DNA of 64,000 bases, taken from Phoebastria nigripes. Its lineage: Eukaryota; Chordata; Aves; Procellariiformes; Diomedeidae. A program made the position numbers and the translations under genes. Numbering within the stretch: the first letter of the stretch is position 1; every line of letters begins with the position of its first letter. The notes beneath the pieces were generated by a model, which did not search any database, had not been told where the DNA came from, and worked only from the letters and a program-made list of their open reading frames with translations. This document shows, piece after piece, positions 11,096 through 24,100 of this stretch. The stretch is from contig JAYKAV010001278.1 of assembly GCA_035582835.1 (NCBI GenBank), forward strand, positions 847,542 through 911,541. The letters run 5' to 3'.

Positions 11096-14000
11096 ATTGC
11101 ATTATTTAAAAAAATGCATAGTGCTTGCCATAATCTCATTTGGATTAATTAATTGTACTTTAGTGGTTTTACATGTGAAATGCTGATGGTGGTCACGATA
11201 TAGGTGGAGAAGAATGAGATGCAATAGCTACCGACAAGTAGTTCGTATTCCCATAGTCACTCAGAAATATAACTTGAGAAGAACATAATAACAATTGTAC
11301 AAATATCTAGCAATAAATTAATCCTATAGGACTATACACGGTTTGAGCACTTGAAATAAACATCAGCTTTTTGTTGACTTGCTTTTTCCCCGTAGGCCTT
11401 TGATTGTTGTAAAGGAGGACAGGCTACAGACCTATCTTTCAGTCACAGCTGGTCTGTGGAAAGTAGTGCAGCAATGTTGCAGGCTAGGGACTACAAAAAG
11501 TCACAGAGCAGGGAAAGATAAGAAGTGCCTTTGAAGCTGATCTTATTTGCCTTTTGAGGACTATCATATTGTGGTGCTGTTAGCAGTCTCTGATTGTAAG
11601 ATTTCTGTCACATAGATATGAAGTTGGATATATGAAACCTTTTTCTCTGCTACACATAGCAACACAAAGGATCAATGAATTCTCCAAATGGTACAGAGAA
11701 AAAAAATCTGCATCCAGAATTTGAGCTGGGGTAGTCAAGAACAGGGCTAATCATATTTGCATTAAAGGAATGTTCATTGGTTTTTTTATTATTCCTATCT
11801 GACTTGGTAAACTCTTCTTCCAGAAACGTGGGGTTTGTTTCTAGAATGGTTGTTGTTTGTCCTCAAGTGTTGTTCTTTCTCTAGTCTTCCAAAGCAAAAC
11901 TGATACTCTGTGCATTTAGCATATAGAGTACAAACTCAATCAGTTTGCCTTGTTAGTCTATGTATTTCAACAGTAAAGCTAAAAAACACATGCTTTTGTC
12001 TTGCAACCTATCAAGGAAAAGTGCTTTTTCTTTTTGGTGTGAGAGTATTTTAGTTCTTTAAAATGTATTGCTACAATACGTATTTTGATATTTTGTAATG
12101 AATGGTAGATATTGCTAAACGTGCATTGAGTTGCTCTTGGTTGCTGACTCGGGAAATAAAATTGGTAAAAGCAGACTGGTTTGTTTTTACAGTTCATATT
12201 CTGGGTAACGCCAAAGCAGAAACCTTCACTCCTAGGTTGCCTTCACACCTGACAAGCCTCCCGTTAGAGCTGCTTCCGAAAGTAAGTACAGTTTCTGCCT
12301 CTTTCCTCTGGTCCCTGTTGCTACGGGGCGGGCAGGGGAGAGAAAATCCCCAGAAGCAATTCCAGTCCTTATTGCCATCTATTCAGCATTCATTTTCATC
12401 ACTAAATGTTGTGAGAAAACTATTTGCTTTTGGTAGTTTGATGAGCTTCCTACTGACTTTTCACGTTGAAATGGCTTGGTGAAAAATGAGATCGGTGGTG
12501 GGAAACGATGTGAAAGGAAAGCCCAAAATATATATGGCCAGGAGCAAGTGGGTGCAGAGGCTGGACTGGAGGGGCCAGCAATCAGGCAGGCTTGGTCTGC
12601 TGTGGAACTGCAGCCTCAGTGGCTGCCCCAGGTATTCCCCTCTCTGAAATTTGGTTTCCAAAATGAACCAACACCTTTACTCCTTGTCACTTAAATTCAG
12701 AGACCTCTACCTGTTTTGGTCCAGGAGGCTTGATTAAAGTTGTACTGGAAAGCTGTAAAAGAGTTGTGGGCAGAAGTCTGTCTGTAAGCTGCAAGAGATC
12801 TGCTGTGGCTTTCTTCCTGTTTTGCTCCCATTTACAAGTTTCCAGAGGACTGGAAACAATCTGTCCCAGTTTTACTTTGTTTCTGGATGAGATTTTTTTT
12901 GTCTTCGGCTAGCAAAGAAAAATTCTACAAGTTTTGTTAAAGAATATGCTAGCAACTGAGCATGTCGCATAAAAATGTGTTTTGACAAAGTTAATACTGC
13001 AAGGCTTGCCAAAAAATTTGGTGTTCCTTAAAATTTGCCAGTTCANTATGTGTCTGATAACCAACCATCTTCAGGGGTCTTTCCTCAGAGTTTCTTTTTT
13101 TGGTCATCATCTGTCGCTGCTTGTGATAAAATAGTATTGGGATTTAATTACGTATCCCAAATCCCTAACTTGCCTAAGCATTCAGTATTGTCGCTGTACA
13201 TGTTCATCTAGATGTAACTTTTGGTGCAGTAAGACTGTAGTATGGAAATGTAGATAATGAATATTGATGTTTCCAATTCTTTCCTAATGTTCCATTCAGT
13301 TTTTAATCCTCAACAATTTTCTCTATCTACTCCCAGTTACACCCATGTAATTCACAGATATGTGTAATAATCCTAACAGATTATTGATTTGCTTTTGCAG
13401 CTCCCTTTCTCACTTGTTAACTGTCACTGCAAGGATATTTTACTTGGAAACATATGAAAGTAAAATATCTGACTTTGCTGTTATTGATATCTGATTTTTG
13501 GATGCCTGGTAGAACTGGCTGTACAATGAAGCATATTTTTCCTTCATGTCAGCCTGATGAATTAGACATTATTACTTAGCACATTAAAAGAAGAAACTAA
13601 GAAATTTAGATTGATTCAAATTCATACAGCTATTTTCAAATACAAAAATTGTCTGGCTGCCATTTTGCACAAAACCAAAAGAAAATATTATATTGTTTTG
13701 CAGTGAGGCAATTTTACATCCTGTGTTGGAAAGCCTATGTGTCATCTGACACGCATTTCTACCTGCCTTTTCTATCGGAGCAGACTGGGTCAAGGAGTAA
13801 TGGATCCAGTCATCTGTGGGTGGAAAGGTATCCCTATCATAAAGAACAGAAGGAGAAGACCTTTGCTCATAGTCTTAGCAGAGAGGCCAAGGAGTAATTC
13901 TGCATCGACTAGGATACCCTTTCAGATTTTCAGATCAGCAGGAGGGCAGCATGTGTAAGGGAAACTTGTCCTCAGGATGCCTGTACCACGTCTATCGTTT

Positions 14001-16467
14001 AGATAAACGGGCTGCTTTATTCACAGTAGCCATCAGTTTGTCGTTTTCCATACATATTAAAATTCACCTTGAAATATAACAAAGAGTTATTCTTACTAGC
14101 TCTGGAAAAGCCCATAGCTGCAAAAGAAAGAAAAGTGCAAGAACATCTTATATGTTATGCTTTTATTAAGGGATGTCATAGAACCACTTCTGATAATTTA
14201 TGTACTGCATTTAATGAAAATTTCTAGCTAATGCAAAATAAACCCTGACAAAAATCCTTACGATAATTTTTGGTCTTCATTGCTCCACAAAGGCATTCAG
14301 CAAGGTCATCTGAAAGGATTTTGTACAGAGCTGATAAGAACCTAGTCTGTAAAACGGTCTCTTACTGAAAACAACATTATACTTAGCTTTTATTCATTAT
14401 GAATTTCCCACAAACAACAGTATCTGTGGTTTTAATATTAAGCTCTGTGAAGGGAGCCATAAAACTAGTTGCACAATGATGGTGTGTGGATAGTTTAACC
14501 CCTTTTTCTTCCGGAGCTTCTAGTGCCAGCACAATTGGAAGATACTGCCAATTATTATAAATTATGTTTGCAATTTGAAGGAGNTGTGTTTTGCCAAGTT
14601 GTGTGAGTATGTACCGAAAACATAATGTGCTGGTTCAACCAAGCGTTGCTCAGTGTATAATTTTAGCCTGGTGAATCATTATATTGTGCTAAAAGCTTGC
14701 TACAACATTATTGCTGTAAAGCAGTGTCTGTAGGCCTCCATCTCCATTAAGTCAAATTCCATTATAAATGCATCTCTAATGACATGTATTTTGCTGTGGA
14801 CTAGTAAATGCTTTTTCCCGACCAAGCATTTCACTTCTACATGCAGGGCACTCTGTGGTAAATAAAGGTTATGTGAATTAGTGCGATGTGGGAGATACTT
14901 AAAAATCTATAACTGAATCTTCCCTTTTACTCCCAACACCAATGCTTTGATTGGAAACCTTACAGATTAATTCATTGAACTCAGAACCATATGGCAGTGA
15001 TAAAGCATAGCACGTACCCTGTGAGTTGCACACACAGCAGTAATTGGAAATGAGAGATAATGCGGAAGTCATAAATCTCAAAAGCATAAACATCAGCTAA
15101 ACATCTACATAAAATTACTGACTGTGTCTGTATTTCAGGGTTCTGTTGTTTTTCCCTCATATAATATGTTCTTTTGAAAAGAAAACCAAAATGGAAAGGT
15201 GTAAAATATGTGTTAAACCTAATACTGTTTGTTCAAGTAAATATGTAAAAGCCGCATGAAAAGAGATGCTCACAGAAACTTTCTGTAGAATGATCTATTT
15301 AAAAATAGTTGCTGCAGAGTAAAATAAGTACGATAACATACAGTGCTTGATATTTCATGGGATAAAAGATACAGGTGAGAGAGCTGCCAGTGGTATGTGC
15401 AGTTGTTATAATTTTTAGTGTCGGAGTGTATCAGAAAACTATTTCAAACATCCACAGGAGGCAGCACATCGGTAGGGAGTTGCTGAAAGTTGCACAAGAC
15501 TGCTCATAATGGGTACTCTCAGGTAGATCAAACAGTAGTGTTACTCCTGGCATACTTATTCCTCTCAGAGCTTCATCAAATCATTGCAAAAGTGTTTTTC
15601 TGCAAAAAAATGGGATGTCATCCATTCATTCATTGGATCAGAAAAAAAGAACCATTTCAAGAAGATATGAGAGACAGTGATAGCTAATTTACCAGTACCA
15701 CGTAGGGGTCCTGCATAGGAAATGAGGGAATGTACCATATCCAGATTCACACTGTAGAGATATTTTGAAGTAGCAAAGGTGCAACTAGTTCATTTAGAAG
15801 CTGAAGCAAACAACATGGGTTAGTAGCCAGCAGCAACTGCTCTGCTGCTCCAATTGCCCAAACCCTTAAAGATGTTAGACAGGAAGCCATCAAGGATCAC
15901 TGAAATACCGGCCAGCACTTACTTTGTTGAGGCGACAAGGTCATGGCTATAGGCAATGCATTACTGTAATAATTATAATGGCATTTGATTGTTATGGCTC
16001 TGAAATGCTGCACAGCATGAGGCAGTCCTTAGGAAACACACCTGCTGGGAAACAACTTAAATGCACTCTATTTGACATCTTCCAATATTTCTGTACTCGG
16101 AAATTATTGGGAATTTGGAAGAACCCTAAATTTTCCTGCAAGCCCAGATTAAGCTAATAAACTAGCTCTCTTACGGTTTAAAATCTTTAGCTGATTGTTT
16201 TTATTCAAGATAAGGAGTAAAATTTAAGCCATACAAAAAGGCATATATGTTAACCATAGTTACTGCTTGACTGTCTTACCTCTGAAACACTTTAAATTAT
16301 GTTTCAGAAGAAAACAAACCAACCTAAAACCACATTAGGGTCTCCAGGTTACAGCAAGTTTCATTAGGACTTGAGCCTCATTACTCTCTTCTTGATAATT
16401 TCAGTTAATATTGTGGTTTAGATCCTATAATTTACGCTCAAAAATAAATTTTTTCCTGCATCTAATA

Positions 16468-17360
16468 ACAGAATAATAGAAAGGAAGGCTTCTTTCTCCT
16501 CAAGAGATTAGCTAGTTCAGCACCCTACACTGAGGAAGATCAGATTTGCCTGCAAATTCCATGGTGGATATTTTTTCTGAACTATTTTCAAATATCAAAA
16601 AAGCACTGTACTAAGAAATTTGTTTAACATTTTCATGTAACTAGGGGGTGTTTTCTGTAAGGAGCCTCTTCCCATTCCTCATTCCTCTTTCCCCTTTGTA
16701 ATGGCCAGTGATGGGTTCATTTCTGTATTCTGCAAAGCTTGCACTCTTTTGTCAGACCAAGACTGCATTAATACCTGCCCTCTTCAAGTGATTCAGTCAG
16801 AACAGGTCAACATCTTCACAATATATAACCTTAATGCTTCTTGCTGCAAATAGAGATCTTTTCTTTGCGGCCTTTTTCCTCCCCTTCCTAGCCCCCAATG
16901 TACATGTGGCCATTGATAACAATTAATGCTGTCCACTTTATGGCAATTTTTTACTTATTGGAAAATGAAGTTTGCTCTTTAAATGAAACAATCCAGCTGC
17001 ATTTCCCAAAATGTATTTTCATTTCTGCTTCTCTCTCCTGGGCACCGTGTGTTGTCTATACCCTTTCCACCGTGAAGAACTCCAGTTTGAGTCCAGTATC
17101 CCATTTGAACGTATTGGCAAAAAAGGCATGATTACCTCTCCTATCTTGCATATAGCGTATAATATTCCTGTCATTACCTACCACGACTGCTTTTATTTTT
17201 TCCTGCAGTGTTACATAATTGACTCAACTATGACTCATATCAGCACTCTGGTAGTTTTCAGCAGTGCTGCAGTGTAGGCTGACAAGTTCTCCTCCTTCAC
17301 ATTTTAAAAAATTTTATTCTGTCCTTTAATCCAGTGGATTACTTTGTGCTCTCCACATCC
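16468..17360 (-). mobile_element. Ancient CR1 LINE remnant in two recognisable segments
   Basis: The left segment (16468-16550) resembles a reverse-complemented CR1 3' end: AATAGAAAGGAAGG, then CTCAAGAGATTAGCTAGTTCA, then CACCCTACACTGAGGAAG (quoted in pieces). The right segment (17075-17360) resembles part of reverse-complemented ORF2 about 0.6 kb further upstream in the element: ACTCCAGTTTGAG, ATTACCTCTCCTATCTTGC, TGACTCATATCAGC and GGATTACTTTGTGCTCTCC. Order and spacing fit one old minus-strand copy, but 16551-17074 cannot be matched confidently and may be lost, replaced or too decayed. No frame survives. It is similar in age to the 6.9-8.1 kb copy. Confidence 0.55.
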
Positions 17361-18697
17361 CAAGTTATCCTTTGGAAGACTCAGGCATTAAAGATGCATC
17401 TAGCGGTACATGCTAATCTTCCAAGAGAAACTACTTGTAAATACTAATGCTGAAGTGGTTAGTTTTAAGCTGTGTTGTAAAATAAGTGTGACTCCTTTTG
17501 TTGCTGTTCAAGTCAAAGGTATATGTGAGTATGAGGTCAGCTGAGCTGCTTTGAAGAGCCAGTTGCGACTGAGGAATTACATTTTTCACATGCAAAGCAC
17601 TTGCTTGTAGGCCAAGTATAGAAGTCTTACTGCTGCAAAGTATGTTAATGGTTGCGTCAACTCAGTTTGAAAGGTTAGGAGTTCCATAGATTATCAAAAC
17701 TGTCATCTTCATCATAAGATTAGGCAGGGGAGGCAAAAATTATGTCGACCTTGAAACTGAGTTCTGTTATCATTTACAAAGATGATCCATTTAAGCTCAC
17801 TCACATTTGTTTAACAAAGTACCTCATATGTATCTCGGTTTCTGCCCAAGTATGTCTGGCCTTTTGCTTTCTTTAGGAAATTGTCTTGTTAGTAGCAAAA
17901 GTACCAAGCAGGTGTCCTTTTTTTTTCCCTTTAGTTTCTCATTTTCTAACATACACAACTTCTGCTTCACTGGAATTGCAGAAAAGAAGGGCTAATAGGT
18001 TTTAAAAATTCTTGCTTGGAGGTTTATAAGCTATTGCTAATGTGAGTATGTTCCATTAGCAACCACTTGACTAATTTTGCTGCTTAACTTGCTATGAAAA
18101 TTGGTCCTAACATTTTTAATCTTGTTGCTTTCTTTCTCTTGAAATACCCAGTTGCCCAAATGTTATATGGCATAGTGTATCAGCAAGTGACTTTGTGTTA
18201 TCCTGTTTGTTTGAGAAATATCCTCATTAGTGTCTGTCTACATTAGTAAAACATAATTTATCTTGATTAGAGTACTAGTATTTCCTGCCCAAGGGGTAAA
18301 ACCTCTTGGATCATTGTACACCAGAGAAATCCCTATCCTTTCACAATTTCAGCTATGTAAACACATCTTCTCTGAGCTTCCAATATCTAAATATTTTTAA
18401 AGAGGTTCTGTGATTGCAATAAACAAAGAAAAGAAATATGTAAATTGTACTGCCTTAAAGACAACTAGCAACACTCTAGGACTGGACTGAGACCTCCAAA
18501 GAATTGTTCTAGTCTGAGGGACTCGGTTTCTACCTTAACTATTTATTTTAAATGCTTTTTTGGCTCACATTACAGATACTTTTGCTGTCCTGGCTATTCT
18601 GTTTTTATTCTCTCTATAGTCAGTGCATGCTGGAGAAATACACATCTTAATGTGTCAAATCACCCCTAAGAGAAAAGCCTGCATGTGTGAAGAAGTC
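17361..18697. other. Unique AT-rich non-coding stretch
   Basis: No gene, RNA gene or repeat is recognised between the ancient CR1 remnant and the 5' junction of the younger CR1. The only open frames are short and lack family features. Confidence 0.65.
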
Positions 18698-21145
18698 TCA
18701 TGGGGGACTTCAACTTACCAGATGTCTGCTGGAAATACAATACAGCAGAGAGGAAACAGTCCAGGAGGTTCCTGGAGTGTGTGGAAGGAGAACTTCCTGA
18801 CACAGCTGGTGAGCGAGCCGACTAGGGAGGGTGCCCCGCTGGACCTGTTGTTTGCGAACAGAGAAGGACTTGTGGGTGATGTGATGGTTGGAGGCCATCT
18901 TGGGCATAGGGATCACGAAATGATAGAGTGTTTGATTCTTGGTGATGTAAGGGGGGGTGTCAGCAGAACTGCGACCTTGAACTTCCAGAGGGCAGACCTT
19001 GGCCTGTTTAGGAGACTGGTTGACAGAGTCCCTTGGGAGGCAGTTCTGAAGGGCAAAGGAGTCCAGGAAGGCTGGACATTCTTCAAGAAGGAAATCTTAA
19101 AGGCAAAGGAGCAGGCCGTCCCCATGTGCCGAAAGACGAGCTGGTGGGGAAGAAGAGCAGCTTGGCTGAACAGAGAGCTTTGGCTGGAACTCAGGAAAAA
19201 AAGGAGAGTTTCTGACCTTTGGAAGAAGGGACAGGCAACTCAGGAGGACTACAAGGATGTCATGAGGTTATGCAGGGCGAAAATCAGAAGGGCCAAAGCC
19301 CAACTAGAACTTAATCTGGCTATTGCCGTAAAAGACAGTAAAAAATGTTTCTATAAATACATTAGCAACAAAAGGAGGGCTGAGGAGAATCTCCATCCTT
19401 TATTGGATGTGGGGGGAAAAATAGTGACAAAGGATGAGGAAAAGGCTGAGATACTTAATGCCTTCTTTGCTTCAGTCTTTAATAATAAGACCAGTTGTTC
19501 TCGGGGTACCCAGCCCCCTGAGCTGGAAGACAGGGACAGGGAGCAGAATGAAGCCCCCATAATCCAAGGGGAAATGGTTAGCAACCTGCTACACCGCTTA
19601 GACACACACAGGTCTATGGGGCCAGATGGGATCTACCCAAGGGTACTGCGTGAGCTGCCAGAAGTGCTCACCAAGCCACTTTCAATCCTTTGTCAGCAGT
19701 CCTGGCTAACTGTGGAGGTCCCAGTGGACTGGAGGTTAGCAAATGTGACGCCCAACTATAAGAAGGGCCGGAAGGAGGATCCGGGGAACTACAGGCCTGT
19801 CAGCCTGACCTTGGTGCCGGGGCAGGTTATGGAGCAGATCATCTTGAGTGCCATCACACGGCATGTACAGGACAACCAGGTGATCAGGCTCAGTCAGCAT
19901 GGGTTTATGAANGGCAGGTCCTGCTTGACTAACCTGATCTCCTTCTATGACAAGGTGACCCGTTTGGTGGATGAGGGAAAGGCTGTGGATGTGGTCTACC
20001 TAGACTTTAGTAAAGCCTTTGACACTGTTTCCCACAGCGTTCTCCTGGACAAACTTGCTGCTCATGGCTTGGACGGGCGTACTCTTCGCTGGGTAAAAAA
20101 CTGTCTGGATGGCCGGGCCCAGAGACTTGTGGTGAATGGAGCTAAATCCAGTTGGCGGCTGGTCACAAGTGGTGTTCCCCAGGGCTCAGTATTGGGGCCA
20201 GTTCTGTTTAATATCTTTATCAATGATCTGGATGAGGAGATCGGGAACACCCTCAGTAAGTTTGCAGAGGACACCAAGTTGGGCGGGAGTGTTGATCTGC
20301 TTGACGGTATGAAGGCCCTACAGAGGGATCTGGACAGGCTGGATTGATGGGCTGAGGCCAATTGTATGAGATTCAACAAGGCCAAGTGCCGGGTCCTGCA
20401 CTTGGGTCACAACACCCCCATGCAACGCTACAGGCTTGGGGAAGAGTGGCTGGAAAGCTGCCTGGCAGAAAAGGACCTGGCGGGGGTGTTGGTCAACAGC
20501 CAGCTGAACATGAGCCAGCAGTGTGCCCAGGTGGCCAAGAAGGCCAATAACATCCTGGCTTGTATCAGAAATAGTGTGGCCAGCAGGAGTAGGGAAGCGA
20601 TTGTCCCCCTGTACTCAGCACTGGTGAGGCTGCACCTCAAATACTGTGTTCAGTTTTGGGCCCCTCACTACAAGAAGGACATTGAGGTGCTGGAGCGTGT
20701 CCAAAGAAGAGCAATGAAGCTGGTGAAGGGTCTAGAGCACAAGTCTGATGAGGAGCAGTTGAGGGAACTGGGGTTGTTTAGCCTGGAGAAAAGGAGGCTG
20801 AGGAGAGACCTTATCACTTTCTACAACTACCTGAAAGGAGGTTGTAGCAAGGTGGGTGTCGGTCTCTTCTCCCAAGTAGCAAGCAATAGGACAAGAAGAA
20901 ATGGCCTCAAGTGTGCCAGGGGAGGTTTAGATTGGATATTAGGAAAAATTTCTTCACCAGAAGGGTTGTCAAGCATTGGAACAGGCTGCCCAGGGAAGTG
21001 GGTGAGCCACCATCCCTGGAAGTATTTAAAAGACGTGTAGATGTGGCGCTCAGGGACACGGTTTAGTGGCGAACTTGGCAGTGCTAGGTTAACGGTTGGA
21101 CTTGATCTTAAAGGTCTTTTCCAACCTAAATGATTCTATGATTCT
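18698..21145 (+). mobile_element. 5'-truncated CR1 LINE retrotransposon
   Basis: This is a chicken-repeat-1 family non-LTR retrotransposon. It begins abruptly inside the endonuclease domain of ORF2 (ATGGGGGACTTCAAC at 18700). It runs through the reverse transcriptase and a short 3' UTR, and ends in the family's terminal repeat (TGATTCTATGATTCT, 21131-21145). The length is about 2.45 kb against roughly 4.5 kb for a complete copy, so the 5' half is missing, as is usual for elements copied by target-primed reverse transcription. AAGTC stands just before the left junction (18693-18697) and just after the right end (21146-21150). It may be a short target-site duplication, but five bases can coincide by chance. 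Reading frames are largely preserved, so this is the youngest CR1 in the window. Confidence 0.95.
18700..21066 (+). pseudogene. CR1 ORF2 (endonuclease/reverse transcriptase), broken
   Basis: This is the replication polyprotein of CR1. Order of parts: the end of the apurinic-type endonuclease (MGDFNLPDVCW at 18700; EGAPLDLLFANREG around 18830; GHRDHEMIE around 18905), a linker, then the reverse transcriptase (GRKEDPGNYRPVSLT around 19770; [11 protein letters not shown] from 19997; [20 protein letters not shown] around 20170-20228), and a C-terminal region ending at the stop at 21064-21066. Lesions are a frameshift near 18785-18795, an in-frame TGA at 20345-20347 with the same frame continuing beyond it, and a second frameshift near 20908-20914 that moves the final 50 or so residues to another frame. 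The usual F-A-D-D active-site box reads F-A-E-D (GAG at 20267-20269), replacing one metal-binding Asp. An ambiguous base lies at 19912. The TGA fits C-to-T decay of a CpG in CGA (inference). The element is dead. Confidence 0.92.
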
Positions 21146-24100
21146 AAGTCCTCCAAGATCAGAGAAAATCTGGTTTAGGAAAGCAACCTACTTGTGTTGC
21201 TGTCCTAGGTTCAGGAACTTTAAGACAAATACATCAAAACTAAACTATTATAATGTGTGCTAAGCAAAGAGAAACCAGTGCTTACTTAATTTAAGTAGCC
21301 ATGTCAGCTGAATGGCCTGGTTACAATCCAGTACCAAAACATAATTGTTTGAACTAGTCCCTTGGTTAAAAAGGTGGAATCCCTACCTCATTTTTAAAAA
21401 GCATCAGACTAAGCTTGTAGAGGTGTTCTGCCCAAACATTTTCTCACTGAGAAATCCAGATTTGGATAAAACAAAGTATTTCAGAAACTTACATTTTTTT
21501 CTGTGTTATTCACTAGAAAAATAAGACTTTCTTTCCTTTAACAATGAATGAATACACAAGCAAGCTATTTTTACAGTTCTTTTGAGAACAGTGTATTGAG
21601 TAACAATACACTGAAAAAGAAAATGTGCTGAGTAAGAAACCCTGTACACTTCTGAGTTAGCTGTTGCATTCCTCTTAGTCTCTCAACAATACTTTGGATG
21701 TTTGGGGCCACATGCTGTAGTTCTGTAAAAAGGCTGGGGTATTATTCTTTAAAGAAGTCTTGTGCAGTTCTCCTTCGGTTTTTTAAATCTGGGAGTGACT
21801 TGTCAGTTTTGATTTTTTTCCACAGGGAGCAGTTATTTCTATTTAAAAAAAAATGCCAAAACCATTTGATTGAAATATTTGGCAAAAGAAGGAATTTAAA
21901 CTAGTGCCTTCAGAAGCTTATATAATGGGCTGATGTTTTCTTTCTTCCCTTGATTCTTGCTGCATTAAAAGCAATGTGGAAAATACGCAAACATGACAAA
22001 ACCTTTCAGAATGGAAGAGGAGAGAATAAAAGCTGCTCAAAACCTATGGGGAAATTCAGAGATATGCTGTTGATTTGTCCTCCAAGACCAATATGGTCTT
22101 TTTAATTCCAACCCAATAAGAAGAAGAGCAGCTTTGAAGAAAATGGCTGAGACAGGAGGATTTTAAGAGAGAATCCTAGGATTTATTGGGTCATGCAAGT
22201 TCAAATTTATTTCAGTGCCTCTGATTCTATAAAGGCTCTGTAAAAAGTTAGGGATGAAACTGCTTGTTTTTAGAACAGGACAGCATCAATTAGAAACATG
22301 CTTTTTATTTGGGAGGTGTTTTAGTTGGATGCTACTAGTGTAACGGAAACAGGCTTAGGAGGTTTTCTACGTTGGATCTCAAAGTTGCAATCCAAAGTTT
22401 GATGCCAAGTAAGAAACTTCATAGCTGCAAAGAGGAGATAATAGTGCCTCCTCCCATAGCAGGGTGTAGTAAAGACTTTTGGTGAAGCACTTAGATACTA
22501 AAGTGATGGCCACTGAGGTAAAGCTCTGTCAGAAAGATTTCTGTCTTAAAGCAGTTTTTGGTTAGTATGTAATTTGTCATTATGTCTTATGTCAGTATGT
22601 GGTAGTTTATACTGAACAGAGAGACTAAGCCAAATTGTTAATTGATGTCTGGTTCACTGAGCGCTGCCTATTGGGTACACATAGTGAGCAAAGTACGATT
22701 ATGTCACTTGAAGACTGGATCATAACACTCCAGAGGGTGAAGTCAAGATTATACAGACCTCTTTAATCATGGCCTTCCCTAACTTTGGAATGCTTTACTT
22801 GTACGTGCAATGATTACTACAATCATTTTGCAGCCTTAATAACCTTCTCCTTAGCACACTTTTTTGATTATGATTTTATATTCCATCTCTTCTTCACATG
22901 TAACATAAGAAGTTATATCTTCCATTTTTGCTCAGTAGCAATTTGTTCCAGATTCCCCAGTCTAATTATATGAGAAAGAATAAGTGATCTGGGAACCATG
23001 ACCCACAGTACACAAAAATTATTGTAGAAGACTTGAAGTATGTGTATATATTTTATGTTTTTGTGATTCAGGTATATGTTTGCATGCGTAAGTGATCAAG
23101 AAAGTACCTCTTTAATATGTATTATTTCAGTCTTTGTAATTAGTCATCTGTCTGTCTTCTCCCCCTTCCTCCAACAATTTTTGATCACTATGGAATGAAA
23201 AATGTCACTGAACCATATGTAAACTCTTGAAGCTATCAATGCAAATTCCTCACATTTTTCAGGGGAGGAGAGTTTTTGGCATGCACCATCAGTTTATGCA
23301 GTGTCTTTATCTTCCACAATGCTGCAGTTTGTTTAATGGTTTATGTTGTTTGGCATTGCCCACCAAAAAAAGAAATGCATGATAACAGTCCTTACTGATG
23401 CAGTGTTACTCTTCCAGCAATTTAACATAGTGACTTTTGACATTAAGCCAATCACTATACAAAATCTGCTATGGCAACAGCTCATCTGAACAGCTTGAAG
23501 ACTGGGATGCTGTAGCTGTCACGCTAAAGCACTGTAAATTCAATGTAAGATTGTAAGCTTAGCCTTACTATTTCCTTAAGTTTCTGATATCTGGATTGGA
23601 GTTTCTTTATTGACTGCTAACAGGAAATTATTTCACATGCAGTAACGTGTAGGTAGCATTAAGGGGACTCAGGCGCCTGTGTGATGTTCTGAAAAGGCAA
23701 TTTCTTTGGGGGAGAAGTAATAGCTGATTCTTTCTTTGGAGCTGCAATGAAGTTACATTGCTGTTTGTCTTAGCTCTGTGGTCTCTGAGGTACCAAGCAA
23801 ATATATGAGAGGATGTAGATGCAGAAGAGGTTGGAGGCGTTCTTCACTGGCTGCTGCTGTTGGTCTGTTGAGGACCACCACTGGAAAGAAGCTTCTTTTA
23901 AGAAAGGAGAGGAAAATACTAGTGTATTATGCCCCTTAAAAATCCTGAGTGAAGCAAGGGATGAGACACGCTTTCTAGCTCTTGCTGCGTAGTGTTGCAG
24001 TCAGAGCATTTTCCAGATCAGAAGACTTATTAAGATCTGTGAATATATTAAAAGATATAGTTGCCACTAATGTAGCAGCAGTGTGGAGTATTTGATATAT

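Larger units (their letters stand above)
8071..16467. other. Unique AT-rich non-coding stretch
   Basis: Apart from the unrecognised minus-strand frames at 8285-8925 and a TG/TA palindrome near 11.07 kb, I see no gene, RNA gene or recognisable repeat. Open frames such as one of 126 codons at 12102-12482 lack any known domain. Ambiguous bases occur at 13046 and 14584. The stretch 14620-14900 has no simple repeats and could be a conserved non-coding element, but this cannot be told from one genome. Confidence 0.65.

Noticed and set aside
12102..12482. 126-codon plus-strand frame as a gene
   Set aside because: No recognisable domain, no supporting splice borders, and other overlapping frames of comparable length occur nearby.
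18623..20347. 574-codon open frame as a host gene
   Set aside because: It is the CR1 reverse-transcriptase frame. The residues before about 18790 are out of the element's frame, and the apparent Met start at 18623 lies outside the element.
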